This document shows positions 35,561-44,958 of a stretch of DNA of 64,000 nucleotides, one piece after another. How positions within the stretch are numbered: position 1 is the stretch's first letter; every line of letters begins with the position of its first letter. A model generated the notes under the pieces. The model searched no databases. It saw nothing but the letters and a program-made list of their open reading frames with translations, and was not told the DNA's origin. The translations under genes and the position numbers were made by a program. Where the stretch lies: positions 2,046,001 to 2,110,000 of the forward strand of contig NZ_CP011319.1 of NCBI RefSeq assembly GCF_001865675.1. The letters run 5' to 3'. This stretch comes from Janthinobacterium sp. 1_2014MBL_MicDiv (GTDB lineage Bacteria; Pseudomonadota; Gammaproteobacteria; Burkholderiales; Burkholderiaceae_D).

Positions 35561-37501
35561 ATGGCCGCACCGATCAATGACCGCGACCTCTTGTTGCAAG
35601 CCACGTCGCCCCGCTATGCACCCTCGCACGATGCGGGCGTGCTGCTGTCGGCCAGTTCCAGCCTGTTTGAGGTGACGCAAGGCGGCAGCGCCGCACCGGC
35701 CGAAATCGTGTTGACAGCGACCATCCTGGGCGCTTCGGGAAGCGTGCTTTTTTCTACCGCACCGGAAACGCCGCTGCGCGTGAGCGGCAATTCGGCCACC
35801 CTGCGCTATGCCGACATGGTGGCCAGCACGGTGACGGTCAGTGCCACGGCCGTGATTGACGGCCGCAGCCATGTTGGACGGCAAACCATTGCCATGTCGC
35901 GTCCTCTGGACCTGACACCGCCGCCGGCGCCATCCGGTTTGTTTACCACGGGTAAGGCTGCCACCATCGAATTGGGCTGGGCGCCGCCGCCCGCAAATTA
36001 TCATCAGCTTGCCTATACCGAGGTGTGGCGTGCACCCGTGAATAATTTTGCCCAGGCGACGCTGCTGGCCCGTGCCGACGGCCGCAGCCATGTCGATCCG
36101 GTGGGCCCCGGCGCCACGCGCTACTACTGGATACGCTATGTCTCGTGGGCGAACGTGCCCGGTCCCTACAATGCCTCCTCCGGTACTGTCGGCGCCTCCG
36201 ACATCGAGGTCGAGCATCTGCTGGGCGTACTGACCGCGCAATTGACGGAAAGCCAGCTGAGCAATCATCTGGGCGACCGCATTGCGCTGGTCGACGGACC
36301 GGCCACGCTGGCCGGCAGCGTGACCCAGCGCCTTGCTGCCGAGTCCCAGGCGCGTACAGCCGCCATCCAGATCGAGGCGACGACGCGCGCCACGCAGACG
36401 GGCCAGCTGTCGGCGCAGTACACGATCAAGCAGGATGTCAACGGCTATATCAGCGGCTACGGCCTGGCGACGACGGCCAATAACGCCACGCCGACCAGCC
36501 TTTTTGCCGTGCGCGCCGATACCTTCATGATCGCCAATCCCAGCGGCCCCGGCATCCCCGCCAGCATGCCCTTCATCGTGCGCGCGACGGAAACCGTCGT
36601 CAATGGCGTGACCGTCCCGATCGGGGTCTATATTGCGGACGCCTATATTCAGAATGCTTCGGTCACGAATGCCAAGATCGGCGGCGATATCTGGAGCAGC
36701 AATTACGTGGCCGGGCAGGCGGGCTGGTATTTGCAGCGGGGCGGCGACCTGTATGCGAACAATGTGCGTTTGCGCGGCAGCATCGCTGGCGGCACCTTTA
36801 CTTCCTCTGCCTGGCCTGCTGCGGGAAGCGGCTTCTATCTGGGGCCGGAAGGCCTACGCCTGGGGAATAAAAATACGGGCGGTTATTTCCGCCTGGATAG
36901 CGATGGCGATATTTCCTCGCCACAGTTCCAGGTCGCTGCCGGCAATGCCACGTTTTCCGGTGCGCTGAAGGCCGCCTCGGGCAGCCTGGGCACGATCACT
37001 TCCGGCCGCCTGCAGAATGCGACGAATACGGCCTATGTGAACCTGGATGCCAGCGGCGACCAGATGTTCATCTCCATCGGCGACCAGATCGGCTTGCGGG
37101 CCAACGGTTCGGGCTACTTCTCGCGCGACATCGTGTCCGCGCCCAAGGTCGTCAAAAATGGCACGCTGGCGATCGATGTCGGCTGGGTCGGAAATATATC
37201 GGGCAATCTTGTGCCATTTACCGTGTATATCGATACAGGTCACGATTTTGCCGTCGGGTGGCATACCACCGCTGGTGATACCTTTCTGGCCAATGCCACC
37301 ATTTCCTTCGGCGGCAGCAGTTCGGGGGGCGGCTGCAACGGGTTTGGCGAGTCGACGGTGGTCGTGGGCGATGGCCTGGCAACTGCCACAGGCTTGTATC
37401 CGATCGATAACCGTATTTATATACGATATACCTGGACGCCAGTCCAGGGCAGCGGCAGGATATACCCCGCAACTCTGGATTGGAAGCTGGTTAAAGTATG
37501 A
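35561..37501 (+). CDS. Tail-tip/host-specificity (J-like) protein, intact copy
   Basis: The 646-residue protein starts MAAPINDRDLLLQATSPR and shares its N-terminal domain with the broken gene at 19402. A fibronectin-III-like stretch (PPAPSGLFTTGKAATIELGW, then TRYYWIRYVSWANV) follows at residues about 125-210. Next comes a DUF1983-like helical and beta region (IKQDVNGYISGYGLATTAN, ADTFMIANPSGP, AYIQNASVTNAKIGGDIWSS), which is diagnostic for the C-terminal part of lambda J-like proteins that contact the receptor. The last 150 residues are a beta-rich tip. GGGAG lies upstream of the ATG. It could supply in trans the tip function lost from the main locus. Confidence 0.8.
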   Translation: MAAPINDRDLLLQATSPRYAPSHDAGVLLSASSSLFEVTQGGSAAPAEIVLTATILGASGSVLFSTAPETPLRVSGNSATLRYADMVASTVTVSATAVIDGRSHVGRQTIAMSRPLDLTPPPAPSGLFTTGKAATIELGWAPPPANYHQLAYTEVWRAPVNNFAQATLLARADGRSHVDPVGPGATRYYWIRYVSWANVPGPYNASSGTVGASDIEVEHLLGVLTAQLTESQLSNHLGDRIALVDGPATLAGSVTQRLAAESQARTAAIQIEATTRATQTGQLSAQYTIKQDVNGYISGYGLATTANNATPTSLFAVRADTFMIANPSGPGIPASMPFIVRATETVVNGVTVPIGVYIADAYIQNASVTNAKIGGDIWSSNYVAGQAGWYLQRGGDLYANNVRLRGSIAGGTFTSSAWPAAGSGFYLGPEGLRLGNKNTGGYFRLDSDGDISSPQFQVAAGNATFSGALKAASGSLGTITSGRLQNATNTAYVNLDASGDQMFISIGDQIGLRANGSGYFSRDIVSAPKVVKNGTLAIDVGWVGNISGNLVPFTVYIDTGHDFAVGWHTTAGDTFLANATISFGGSSSGGGCNGFGESTVVVGDGLATATGLYPIDNRIYIRYTWTPVQGSGRIYPATLDWKLVKV

Positions 37502-37543
37502 GGGAAAGCGGCGGCTGGCAGGCTTGGCATGCCGCCGCATGCC

Positions 37544-38056
37544 TCACGCGTCGGCCAGCAGATTCTTCGGCAGGGCGACCGACACCAGCTTCCAGCGCCA
37601 CAGGCCGTCGCGCGCCAGGGTCAGTTCGCCGATGTGGCTCTTGCTGTGGGAGCGCTGCACGACGACGCTGTCCCAGGACGTGTAGTGCAGCTTGTATTCG
37701 GGCTTGTTCTTGCGCTTGCGGCCGCTGATGTCGCTGACCTTGGCGATGGGATGTTCGTAGCGGTCGTTAAGCTTCATCAAGGCGACTATGCCTTCGGGCA
37801 TCAGCATGGTGTCGAGCAGCGGGTCGATGACGTCCGGGTCGATGTCGTCGGCCACTTCCGGCGCGGAAAACAGGGTGTGCAGTTGGCTGCCCAGGCTGCC
37901 GCGCAACTGGTCCAGGTCGATATGCGCGGCCAGCGCCTGCGTATCCTCGTCCATGGTGGCTTCACGGATCTGGTTCATGGTGAAGTACGGGCTGCCATAG
38001 AAGACGCCGGCCAGCGCGACCAGTGCCACTAGGGCGAGAAGCAACATTCTTTTCAT
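37544..38056 (-). CDS. DUF2939 family protein 1
   Basis: The 170-residue protein begins with a hydrophobic anchor or signal (MKRMLLLALVALVALAGVFYG), followed by SPYFTMNQIREATMDEDTQALAAHIDLDQLRGSL and a C-terminal WRWKLVSVALP block. This is the pattern of DUF2939, a family of small envelope proteins of unknown function. The start at 38056 follows a GAGAG site; the longer in-frame start at 38107 would put the hydrophobic segment internally and is rejected. A homologous gene lies 118 bp upstream in the same orientation, indicating tandem duplication. Confidence 0.82.
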   Translation of the reverse strand: MKRMLLLALVALVALAGVFYGSPYFTMNQIREATMDEDTQALAAHIDLDQLRGSLGSQLHTLFSAPEVADDIDPDVIDPLLDTMLMPEGIVALMKLNDRYEHPIAKVSDISGRKRKNKPEYKLHYTSWDSVVVQRSHSKSHIGELTLARDGLWRWKLVSVALPKNLLADA

Positions 38057-38173
38057 CGTGCAATCTCTCGGATGCCTGGCGACCCGGTGCGCCTGAAGTG
38101 TTGGCATTCTACATAATATTTCTCAAAATCAATATAGCGGTTTAGGTAATTGTTGTTCTAGATCAATATTTCT

Positions 38174-38620
38174 TTACATGAGCTCTGGCGGCAGGGTGAT
38201 ATCCGCCAGCCGCCAGTCCCAGATGCCATGGCGCCGCAGCAGGAACTGGCTGGCGGCGGGGCCGGCGCCGGAGCGCCGCAGCACCACTTCGTTCCACGAG
38301 CGGTAAGCCATGCCGAAGTCGTGGCGCTTGCCATCGGCGCCGTGCTTGCCGTGCAGGATCAGGACCGTGATGCCGGGCGGCGAGACGATGGTGTCGAGCA
38401 TCTCTTTCAAGTCTTCCTCGCTGGCCGTTTCGCCGGCCGCACGCAGCTGGCGTGCCACGCTGGCGCGCACGGCGGGCAGGTCGGCGTGCTGCGCCAGGGT
38501 GTCCAGGCGCACGGATTTGGCGGCGATGCTGATGCGGTACATGGCGATGTAGGGGCTGACCCAGGTGAAGCCGATGGCGGCAACGGCAAAAATGATCGCG
38601 GTGGCGTACTTTCTTTTCAT
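38174..38620 (-). CDS. DUF2939 family protein 2
   Basis: The 148-residue protein is a paralogue of the downstream gene: hydrophobic N-terminus (MKRKYATAIIFAVAAIGFTW), VSPYIAMYRISIAAKSVRLD, RASVARQLRA in the position of the other copy's LRGSLGSQL, and a terminal WDWRLADITLP. Function is unknown; the family is envelope-located. The pair is transcribed toward the tail cassette on the opposite strand. Divergence between the copies is large, so the duplication is old. Confidence 0.8.
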   Translation of the reverse strand: MKRKYATAIIFAVAAIGFTWVSPYIAMYRISIAAKSVRLDTLAQHADLPAVRASVARQLRAAGETASEEDLKEMLDTIVSPPGITVLILHGKHGADGKRHDFGMAYRSWNEVVLRRSGAGPAASQFLLRRHGIWDWRLADITLPPELM

Positions 38621-38739
38621 GGTCTGTGTCTTCGGATGAGCTGTGCCGCCGTGATTTTACCCGGCCAGGGCCGGCGGATGGTGTAGCATTCGTGCCGGCG
38701 CGGACCATCGCGCCGCCAGCTGTATTATTGAGGACAACC

Positions 38740-39576
38740 ATGAATATCACTATCAATCAGGTGCTGCAGTCGTATATCGACCCGCTCACCGCCAGCGAAT
38801 ACGCGGCGCTCGAGCGCAGCCTGCTGGCAGAAGGCTGCCGCGACGCGCTGGTGCTGTGGAACGACGTGCTGATCGACGGGCATAACCGCTACGCCATCTG
38901 CCGCCAGCACGGCATCGAATTCAAGACCATCCAGAACACCAGTTTTACCTCGCTCGACGACGTCATGCTGTGGATGATCGACAATCACCTGGCGCGCCGC
39001 AGCGTGTCGGACTTCCAGCGCGGCGTGCTGGCCTTGCGCAAGAAGGAGATCGTCGCCGCGCGCAGCCCGGCGCCCGTCAGCGCGGCCGACGCGCCCGATG
39101 GCGAAAACGCGCCCAAGCCGGCCATGAGCACGCGCGAAGAGGTGGCCAAGGCGGCGCGCCTGAGCAGCAACCAGATCAGCCAGATCGAGAAGATCCAGAA
39201 GGCGGCCTCGCCGGAGCTGGTGGAAGCTGTCCGTTCGGGCACGATTTCCATCAATGCGGCGGCCACCGTGGCGTCCTTGCCGCCGGAAGAGCAGGTGGCG
39301 GCCGTCGCCGGCGGCAAGAAGCTGTTGCGCCAGGCGGCCAAGGAAATCCGCGAACAGCGCGCCGCCACGCGCACGCCGCGCGAACCGAAAGTCCACGTGC
39401 CGCAGGACACGCCGGAAACGGGCAACGAACCGTGGGCCGAGAACGCGGCGCAGGCGCCGTCCGAAACGGAGCGCCTGCGCGCCGAGATCGCCAGCCTGAA
39501 ACAGCGGGTGGCGCAACTGCAGGCGGACAACGTGGAGCTGAACCAGCGCATAGCCGCCCTGATCGACGCATCGTAG
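38740..39576 (+). CDS. ParB-like N-domain protein
   Basis: The 278-residue protein opens with a ParB/Spo0J N-terminal-like domain (LTASEYAALERSLLAEGCRDALVLW, DVLIDGHNRYAICRQHGIEF), then a helix-rich segment with STREEVAKAARLSSNQISQIEKI resembling a helix-turn-helix, and a C-terminal coiled coil (ERLRAEIASLKQRVAQLQADNVELN). GAGGA precedes the ATG at 38740. It has no ParA partner nearby, so it is not a chromosome-partition ParB. Similar orphan proteins act as DNA-binding regulators of plasmids or prophages, or as unexplained nucleoid proteins. Function is undetermined. Confidence 0.75.
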   Translation: MNITINQVLQSYIDPLTASEYAALERSLLAEGCRDALVLWNDVLIDGHNRYAICRQHGIEFKTIQNTSFTSLDDVMLWMIDNHLARRSVSDFQRGVLALRKKEIVAARSPAPVSAADAPDGENAPKPAMSTREEVAKAARLSSNQISQIEKIQKAASPELVEAVRSGTISINAAATVASLPPEEQVAAVAGGKKLLRQAAKEIREQRAATRTPREPKVHVPQDTPETGNEPWAENAAQAPSETERLRAEIASLKQRVAQLQADNVELNQRIAALIDAS

Positions 39577-39744
39577 GGCACCCGCTCACACCGCGCGCGT
39601 CGCGCCGTGCGGCGTGCCATGCTCACCGGCCCGGCGCCGCCGTATCCAGTACGGTGGCGCTTCCTGGCCACAAGGGGGCATCGGGCCGCACTGCGGCCCG
39701 CGACGGTTTTGTCAGGTGCCGTGACTGTATTTCTGGAGCCGTAC

Positions 39745-41976
39745 ATGCTACATCGCAGTGATTTTTTCGCCGCCATCGCCTGCGGCATCGTCGCCAGCGC
39801 CCCCGCGCTGGCCGCACCCGCTGCCTCCGCTGCCGTTCCTGCCGCCGAGATGGTCCGCTGGCAGGCGCAGGCTGCCAACGTCAGCATCGCGCGCGACACG
39901 TGGGGCATTCCCCATGTGACGGGCAAGAGCGATGCGGACGCCGTCTTCGGCCTGATGTATGCGCAGGCCGAGGACGATTTCCCGCGCGTGGAACTCAATT
40001 ACATCAACGCCATGGGACGCCTGGCGGAAGTCGAGGGCGAGCAGGAACTGTACCGCGACCTGCGCATGAAGCTTTTCATCGATCCGCAGGAGCTGCAGGC
40101 GCAGTACCGCGCCAGCCCGCCGTGGCTGCAAAAGCTGATGCAGGCGTTCGCCGATGGCCTGAATTTTTACCTGGCCACGCATCCGCACGTGAAACCAAAG
40201 TTGATCACGCATTTCGAGCCGTGGATGGCCTTGAGTTTTAGCGAAGGCAGCATCGGCGGCGATATCGAATCCGTCAGCCTGGCGCAGCTCGAAGCATTCT
40301 ATGGCCAGCAGGCCAGGCCCGCCGCCCTGGCGCTGGCCAGCCTGGAAACCGGGGCGGAATCCGGCATGGACCCCGAGCCGAGCGGCTCGAACGGCTTTGC
40401 CATCGCGCCCGCCATCACGCGCAATGGCCATGCGCTCCTGATGATCAACCCGCACACCTCGTTCTACTTCCGCCCCGAAGTGCAAATGACCAGCGGCGAA
40501 GGCTTGAACGCGTATGGCGCCGTCACCTGGGGCCAGTTCTTCGTCTACCAGGGCTTCAATGAACGCGTGGGCTGGATGCACACGTCCGGCGGCGGCGACG
40601 TCATCGACGAATACCTGGAAAGCATCGTCGACAAGGATGGCGCGTGGCACTACCGCTACGACGGCGCGCTGCGTCCCTTGAAGGCCGTGCCCATCACCTT
40701 GCCCTATAAACTGGCCGGCGGCGGCATGGGCAGCAAGACCATGACGGTCTACTACAGCCACCACGGCCCCATCGTGCGCGCGCAGGACGGTAAATGGGTG
40801 GCCGTGCGCCTGATGAACGAACCGTTGAAGGCGCTCACGCAGTCGTACACGCGCACCAAGGCGCGCGACTACGCGGCGTTCTACAAGACGATGGAATTGC
40901 GCACGAATTCGTCGAACAACACCGTGTATGCGGATGCGGACGGCAATATCGCTTATTTCCACGGCAATTTCATTCCCGTGCGCGACCCGCGCTTCAACTG
41001 GAAGCAGCCCGTCGACGGCAGCGACCCGGCCACCGAGTGGCAGGGCTTGCACACGGTGGCGCAAACCATCACCCTGTTCAACCCGAAGAATGGCTGGATA
41101 CAGAACACGAATAACTGGCCGTATTCGGCGGCCGGGGCCAGCAGCCCGCGCCAGCAGGACTACCCCGCCTACATGTCCGTGTACGGCGAAAATGCGCGCG
41201 GCCTGCATGCGGTGAAGGTCTTCCGGAACCGCACGGGATTCACGCTCGACAGCCTGATCGCCGCTTCCTACGACAGCGAGCTGACGGCGTTCGAAGCGCT
41301 GCTGCCGCCGCTGTTCGCCGCCTGGGATGCGCTGCCGGAGCATGCCCCGCAAAAGCTGGCGCTGGCGCCAAAGATCGCGCTGCTGCGGGCCTGGGACTGG
41401 CGCTATGCGCTGGACTCCACGCCCACCTCATTGGCCGTGTTCTGGGGCCAGGAACTGGCGGAGCTGACGGGGAAACAGGCGAGGGAGCAGGGCGTGCCCG
41501 TGGTCGACTTCATGGCGACGGACAAGGTCACGGCGGCGCAGCGCCTGGCCGCGCTGGCGACGGCGGCCGACAAACTGCAGCGCGAGTTCGGCAATTGGCA
41601 AGCGCCGTGGGGCGAGATCAACCGCTTCCAGCGCCTGACGGGCGACGTGGTGCAGCCGTTCGACGATGCGAAGCCCAGCTTGCCCGTGCCCTACGCCTCG
41701 GGCAACTGGGGCGCGCTGGCCGCGTATGGCCAGAGCAGCAAGAGCACGACGCGCAGGATTTACGGCGAACGCGGCAACAGCTTCGTGGCGGCCGTGGAAT
41801 TCGGTCCGCGCATCAGGGCGAAAAGCATACTCGCCGGCGGCCAGAGCGGCGACCCGGCATCGTCGCACTTCAGCGACCAGGCGGCCATGTACGCGCGCGG
41901 CGAATTCAAGGACGTGCTGTTTTATCCCGAGGACGTGGCCCGGCACCTGGAGCGCAGGTACCGGCCGGGGGAGTGA
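39745..41976 (+). CDS. Penicillin acylase family N-terminal nucleophile hydrolase
   Basis: The 743-residue precursor has a signal peptide (AAIACGIVASAPALA) and the Ntn-hydrolase junction PSGSNGFAIAP, where autocleavage between Gly214 and Ser215 would create the catalytic N-terminal serine of the beta chain. The alpha chain carries ARDTWGIPHVTGKSDADAVF, and the beta chain has TNNWPY and SGNWGALAAYG-type blocks seen in aculeacin/AHL acylases. It is periplasmic or secreted. Substrates in the family include beta-lactams, N-acyl-homoserine lactones and cyclic lipopeptides; the window does not decide. A 743-residue size fits the AHL/aculeacin branch. It is monocistronic and followed by a palindromic repeat pair. 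Confidence 0.88.
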   Translation: MLHRSDFFAAIACGIVASAPALAAPAASAAVPAAEMVRWQAQAANVSIARDTWGIPHVTGKSDADAVFGLMYAQAEDDFPRVELNYINAMGRLAEVEGEQELYRDLRMKLFIDPQELQAQYRASPPWLQKLMQAFADGLNFYLATHPHVKPKLITHFEPWMALSFSEGSIGGDIESVSLAQLEAFYGQQARPAALALASLETGAESGMDPEPSGSNGFAIAPAITRNGHALLMINPHTSFYFRPEVQMTSGEGLNAYGAVTWGQFFVYQGFNERVGWMHTSGGGDVIDEYLESIVDKDGAWHYRYDGALRPLKAVPITLPYKLAGGGMGSKTMTVYYSHHGPIVRAQDGKWVAVRLMNEPLKALTQSYTRTKARDYAAFYKTMELRTNSSNNTVYADADGNIAYFHGNFIPVRDPRFNWKQPVDGSDPATEWQGLHTVAQTITLFNPKNGWIQNTNNWPYSAAGASSPRQQDYPAYMSVYGENARGLHAVKVFRNRTGFTLDSLIAASYDSELTAFEALLPPLFAAWDALPEHAPQKLALAPKIALLRAWDWRYALDSTPTSLAVFWGQELAELTGKQAREQGVPVVDFMATDKVTAAQRLAALATAADKLQREFGNWQAPWGEINRFQRLTGDVVQPFDDAKPSLPVPYASGNWGALAAYGQSSKSTTRRIYGERGNSFVAAVEFGPRIRAKSILAGGQSGDPASSHFSDQAAMYARGEFKDVLFYPEDVARHLERRYRPGE

Positions 41977-42000
41977 ACGGTGCTGTTCATGGCAACAATG

Positions 42001-42085
42001 TGTCGGATTACGCTTCGCTAATCCGACCTACGGTATCGCCTGGCATGTAGGTCGGATTAGCGGCGGCACGCCGCGTAATCCGACA
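42001..42085. repeat. REP-like palindromic repeat pair, second locus
   Basis: Unit 42001-42031 (TGTCGGATTACGC...CTAATCCGACCTAC) and unit 42047-42085 (GTAGGTCGGATTAGCG...CGTAATCCGACA) are in opposite orientation. They are the same element as at 4059-4157 but in reversed order. The pair lies between two convergent genes and may serve as a bidirectional stem-loop. Confidence 0.85.
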
Positions 42086-42093
42086 CTGCTCAC

Positions 42094-43275
42094 TTAAATC
42101 GCGTCGAGCGCCGTGCGCAGGTCGTGGCGCAGGTCCTCGATGTCCTCGATGCCCACCGAGAGGCGGATCAAGCCGTCGCCGATGCCCAGCCGGGCCCGCT
42201 GCTCGGGCGGAATGCTGGCATGCGTCATCAGGGCGGGGTGCTCGATCAGGCTTTCCACGCCGCCCAGGCTTTCGGCCAGGGCAAACACTTCGCAGCGCTC
42301 GAGGAAGCGGCGCGCGCCCGCCAGGTCCGTATCGAGGTCGATCGAGATGATGCCGCCGAAACCATCCATCTGGCGCCGCGCCAGCGCGTGCTGCGGGTGC
42401 GACTCCAGCCCCGGATAAAACACGGTGCGCACTTCCTTCTGCTGTTCCAGCCACTGCGCCAGCGCCAGGGCGCTCTGGCAATGGCGCTGCATGCGGATGG
42501 CCAGGGTTTTCACGCCGCGCAGGGCGAGGAAGCTGTCGAACGGCCCCGCGATCGCGCCCACGGAATTTTGCAAGAAGCCCAGCTGCTCGCGCCATTCCGC
42601 CTGGCGTTCTTCCCCGCCGACGATGGCGATGCCGCCGATGATGTCCGAGTGGCCGTTCAAATACTTGGTAGTCGAGTGCACGACGATGTCGAAGCCGTGT
42701 TCCAGCGGGCGCTGCACGAGCGGGCTGGCAAACGTATTGTCGGCCACGGCGATGATGCCCCGTTCGCGGCAGATGTCGGCGATCGCGCGCAGGTCGGCCA
42801 GTTTCAGCATCGGGTTGGTCGGCGTTTCGACCCACACCATCTTCGTTTCGGGACGCAGCGCGGCCAGCAGGTTTTCCGGCTTCGTCAAGTCCACGTAGCT
42901 AAAGTCATGGCCGGCCGAGCGGCGGCGCACGCGCTCGAACAATCGATAGGTGCCGCCGTACATGTCGTCGCCGGCGACGATATGGCTGCCCGCGTCCAGC
43001 AATTCCAGCACGGACGAGATGGCGGCCAGGCCCGAGGCGAATGCGAAGGCGGCGCTGCCGCCTTCGAGGTCGGCGACGCAGCGCTCGAGCGCCCAGCGCG
43101 TGGGATTGTGCGAGCGGCCGTAATCGAGGCCCTTGTGCACGCCGGGGCTGTCCTGCACGAAGGTGGAGGTGGCGTAAATGGGCGGCATGATGGCGCCCGT
43201 CGACGGGTCGGGCGACTGGCCTGCGTGGATGACGCGCGTGGCGAGATGGCTCTTGCGGGGTGTTTGCTGGCTCAA
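42094..43275 (-). CDS. Cystathionine gamma-lyase/gamma-synthase (PLP enzyme)
   Basis: The 393-residue Cys/Met-metabolism PLP enzyme has GRSHNPTRWALE, the tyrosine region SGLAAISSVL, and the PLP lysine K204 in VVHSTTKYLNGHSD. Its start overlaps the stop of the upstream cystathionine beta-synthase gene (43272-43275). The pair forms a reverse transsulfuration operon, in which homocysteine and serine give cystathionine, which this enzyme then splits to cysteine. The same fold includes cystathionine gamma-synthases, so direction is inferred from coupling to CBS. It works in the cytoplasm as a tetramer. Confidence 0.88.
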   Translation of the reverse strand: MSQQTPRKSHLATRVIHAGQSPDPSTGAIMPPIYATSTFVQDSPGVHKGLDYGRSHNPTRWALERCVADLEGGSAAFAFASGLAAISSVLELLDAGSHIVAGDDMYGGTYRLFERVRRRSAGHDFSYVDLTKPENLLAALRPETKMVWVETPTNPMLKLADLRAIADICRERGIIAVADNTFASPLVQRPLEHGFDIVVHSTTKYLNGHSDIIGGIAIVGGEERQAEWREQLGFLQNSVGAIAGPFDSFLALRGVKTLAIRMQRHCQSALALAQWLEQQKEVRTVFYPGLESHPQHALARRQMDGFGGIISIDLDTDLAGARRFLERCEVFALAESLGGVESLIEHPALMTHASIPPEQRARLGIGDGLIRLSVGIEDIEDLRHDLRTALDAI

Positions 43276-44663
43276 GATAGTGTCCTGCGTAAGTGGTTGA
43301 GAAGGTCGAAGCGGGTGATCAGGCCATAGAACGCGGCATCGTCGGCGACGACGGCCGTCAGGCCCCGGTCCAGGGTGGCGCGCAGGGCGGGCAGACCGCT
43401 AGACGGCGCCAGGGTTTCGATCTGCGTCGTCATGGTGGCGCCCACGAGGCCCGCGAAATGCGCGGCGTCGCCGGAGACGTGCAGCAGCAGGTCCGATTCG
43501 TCGATGATGCCCACCAGCTGGCCTGCCTCGATGACGGGGAGCTGCGCCAGGTCGCTCGAGCGCATGCGGTTGAAAGCCGTCAGCAGGGTGTCGCCTGGCG
43601 CCACGCTGACGACGTCGCCTTCGTCGTAGCGGCGTCCGATCAGGTCGCGCAAGTCGCCCGAGCGCGCCCGCTGCAGCAGGCCCTGGTCGCGCATCCAGCC
43701 GTCGTTGTAGACTTTCGACAGGTAGCGCGTGCCCGTGTCGCAGACAAAGGTGACGACGCGCTTCGGGCTCGTCTGTTCGCGGCAGTACTTGAGGGCAGCG
43801 GCCAGCAGGGTGCCGGTGGACGAGCCGCCTAAAATGCCTTCGGCGCGCAGGAGGGCGCGCGCGCTGTCGAAGCTTTCCTGGTCCGTGATCGTATAGGCCT
43901 TCGTCACGCTGCCCATGTCGGCGATCGACGGAATGAAGTCTTCGCCGATGCCTTCCACGGCCCACGAGCCGCTCGTGTCGCTGACCTTGCCCGTGTCGAT
44001 GTATTCGGTGAGGATGGAGCCTTGCGGGTCGGCCAGCACGAATTCCAGCTTCGGCTGCGCCTTGCGGAAGTAGCGCGTCAGGCCCGTCAGGGTGCCGGAC
44101 GAGCCGACGCCGACGACGATGGCGTCCACGTCATGCCCGCTCTGTTCCCAGATTTCCGGGCCCGTCGTCGTTTCGTGCGCCAGCGGATTGGCCGGATTGT
44201 TGAACTGGTCGGCGAAGAAGGCGCCCGGCAGTTCGCGCGCCAGGCGCGCCGCGTAATCCTGGTAGTACTCGGGATGGCCCTTGCCCACGTCCGAGCGCGT
44301 GGTATGCACTTCGGCGCCCAGCGCCTTCAGATGCAGCACTTTTTCCGTCGACATCTTGTCGGGCACGACTAAAATCACGCGGTAGCCCTTGATGCGTCCC
44401 ACGAGGGCCAGGCCGATGCCCGTATTGCCGGCCGTCGCTTCGACGATGATGCCGCCCGGCTGCAGGCGGCCGTCGGCTTCGGCCGCCTCGATGATGGACA
44501 GGCCGATGCGGTCCTTGATGGAACCGCCGGGATTTTGCGATTCCAGTTTCAGGAACAGCTGGCACAGGCCCGTGTCGAGCCTGGTCACTTCGACCAGCGG
44601 GGTATTGCCGATCAGCTTGTATAACGCTGGCGGCTGGGGTGGGGATGGCATTCGATCATTCAT
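43272..44663 (-). CDS. Cystathionine beta-synthase with CBS-domain pair
   Basis: The 463-residue protein combines a fold-type II PLP domain (KLIGNTPLVEV; PLP lysine K50 in NPGGSIKDRIG; ATAGNTGIGLALVG; GSSTGTLLAA) with two C-terminal CBS motifs (residues about 335-460, DVVSVAPGDTLLTAFNRMRS and the region ending TRFDLLNHLRRTLS). It condenses serine with homocysteine. The CBS pair would bind a nucleotide or S-adenosylmethionine for regulation. The ATG at 44663 has AGGAG six bases upstream; the longer in-frame start at 44723 is less likely. It is the first gene of the two-gene operon. Confidence 0.92.
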   Translation of the reverse strand: MNDRMPSPPQPPALYKLIGNTPLVEVTRLDTGLCQLFLKLESQNPGGSIKDRIGLSIIEAAEADGRLQPGGIIVEATAGNTGIGLALVGRIKGYRVILVVPDKMSTEKVLHLKALGAEVHTTRSDVGKGHPEYYQDYAARLARELPGAFFADQFNNPANPLAHETTTGPEIWEQSGHDVDAIVVGVGSSGTLTGLTRYFRKAQPKLEFVLADPQGSILTEYIDTGKVSDTSGSWAVEGIGEDFIPSIADMGSVTKAYTITDQESFDSARALLRAEGILGGSSTGTLLAAALKYCREQTSPKRVVTFVCDTGTRYLSKVYNDGWMRDQGLLQRARSGDLRDLIGRRYDEGDVVSVAPGDTLLTAFNRMRSSDLAQLPVIEAGQLVGIIDESDLLLHVSGDAAHFAGLVGATMTTQIETLAPSSGLPALRATLDRGLTAVVADDAAFYGLITRFDLLNHLRRTLS

Positions 44664-44896
44664 GGTGGCTCCTGTCAGCGAAACAGCCGCTCCGGATTGT
44701 GTCCCGAGCCGCCTTCCGTGCAAAAGGGCGGAGTGTAGGCGCGGGACGGGGTGCTGCGAACGAATGTTTATCTGCTTGCATATGCGGCTTTCGCATATGG
44801 GCAGCGGCTTTCACCATGCGAGTATGCGCCGTTTTTTTGTGCCATGCAGCGCTGACGGCGCATGTATTAAGCTGCCGCAAGCTTGCCATTGCGATT

Positions 44897-44902
44897 TATA
44901 AT
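44897..44902 (+). promoter_or_regulatory. Candidate tdk promoter -10 box
   Basis: TATAAT lies 57 bases before the tdk start, with a weak -35-like CTGCCG about 19 bases upstream of it. The divergent intergenic region 44664-44958 shows no gene and no other clear motif. Confidence 0.4.
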
Positions 44903-44958
44903 CACGCCTCGAAAAGATACTAAATAGTATTGAAATTACTCAGACAGGGCAGGCGGCA

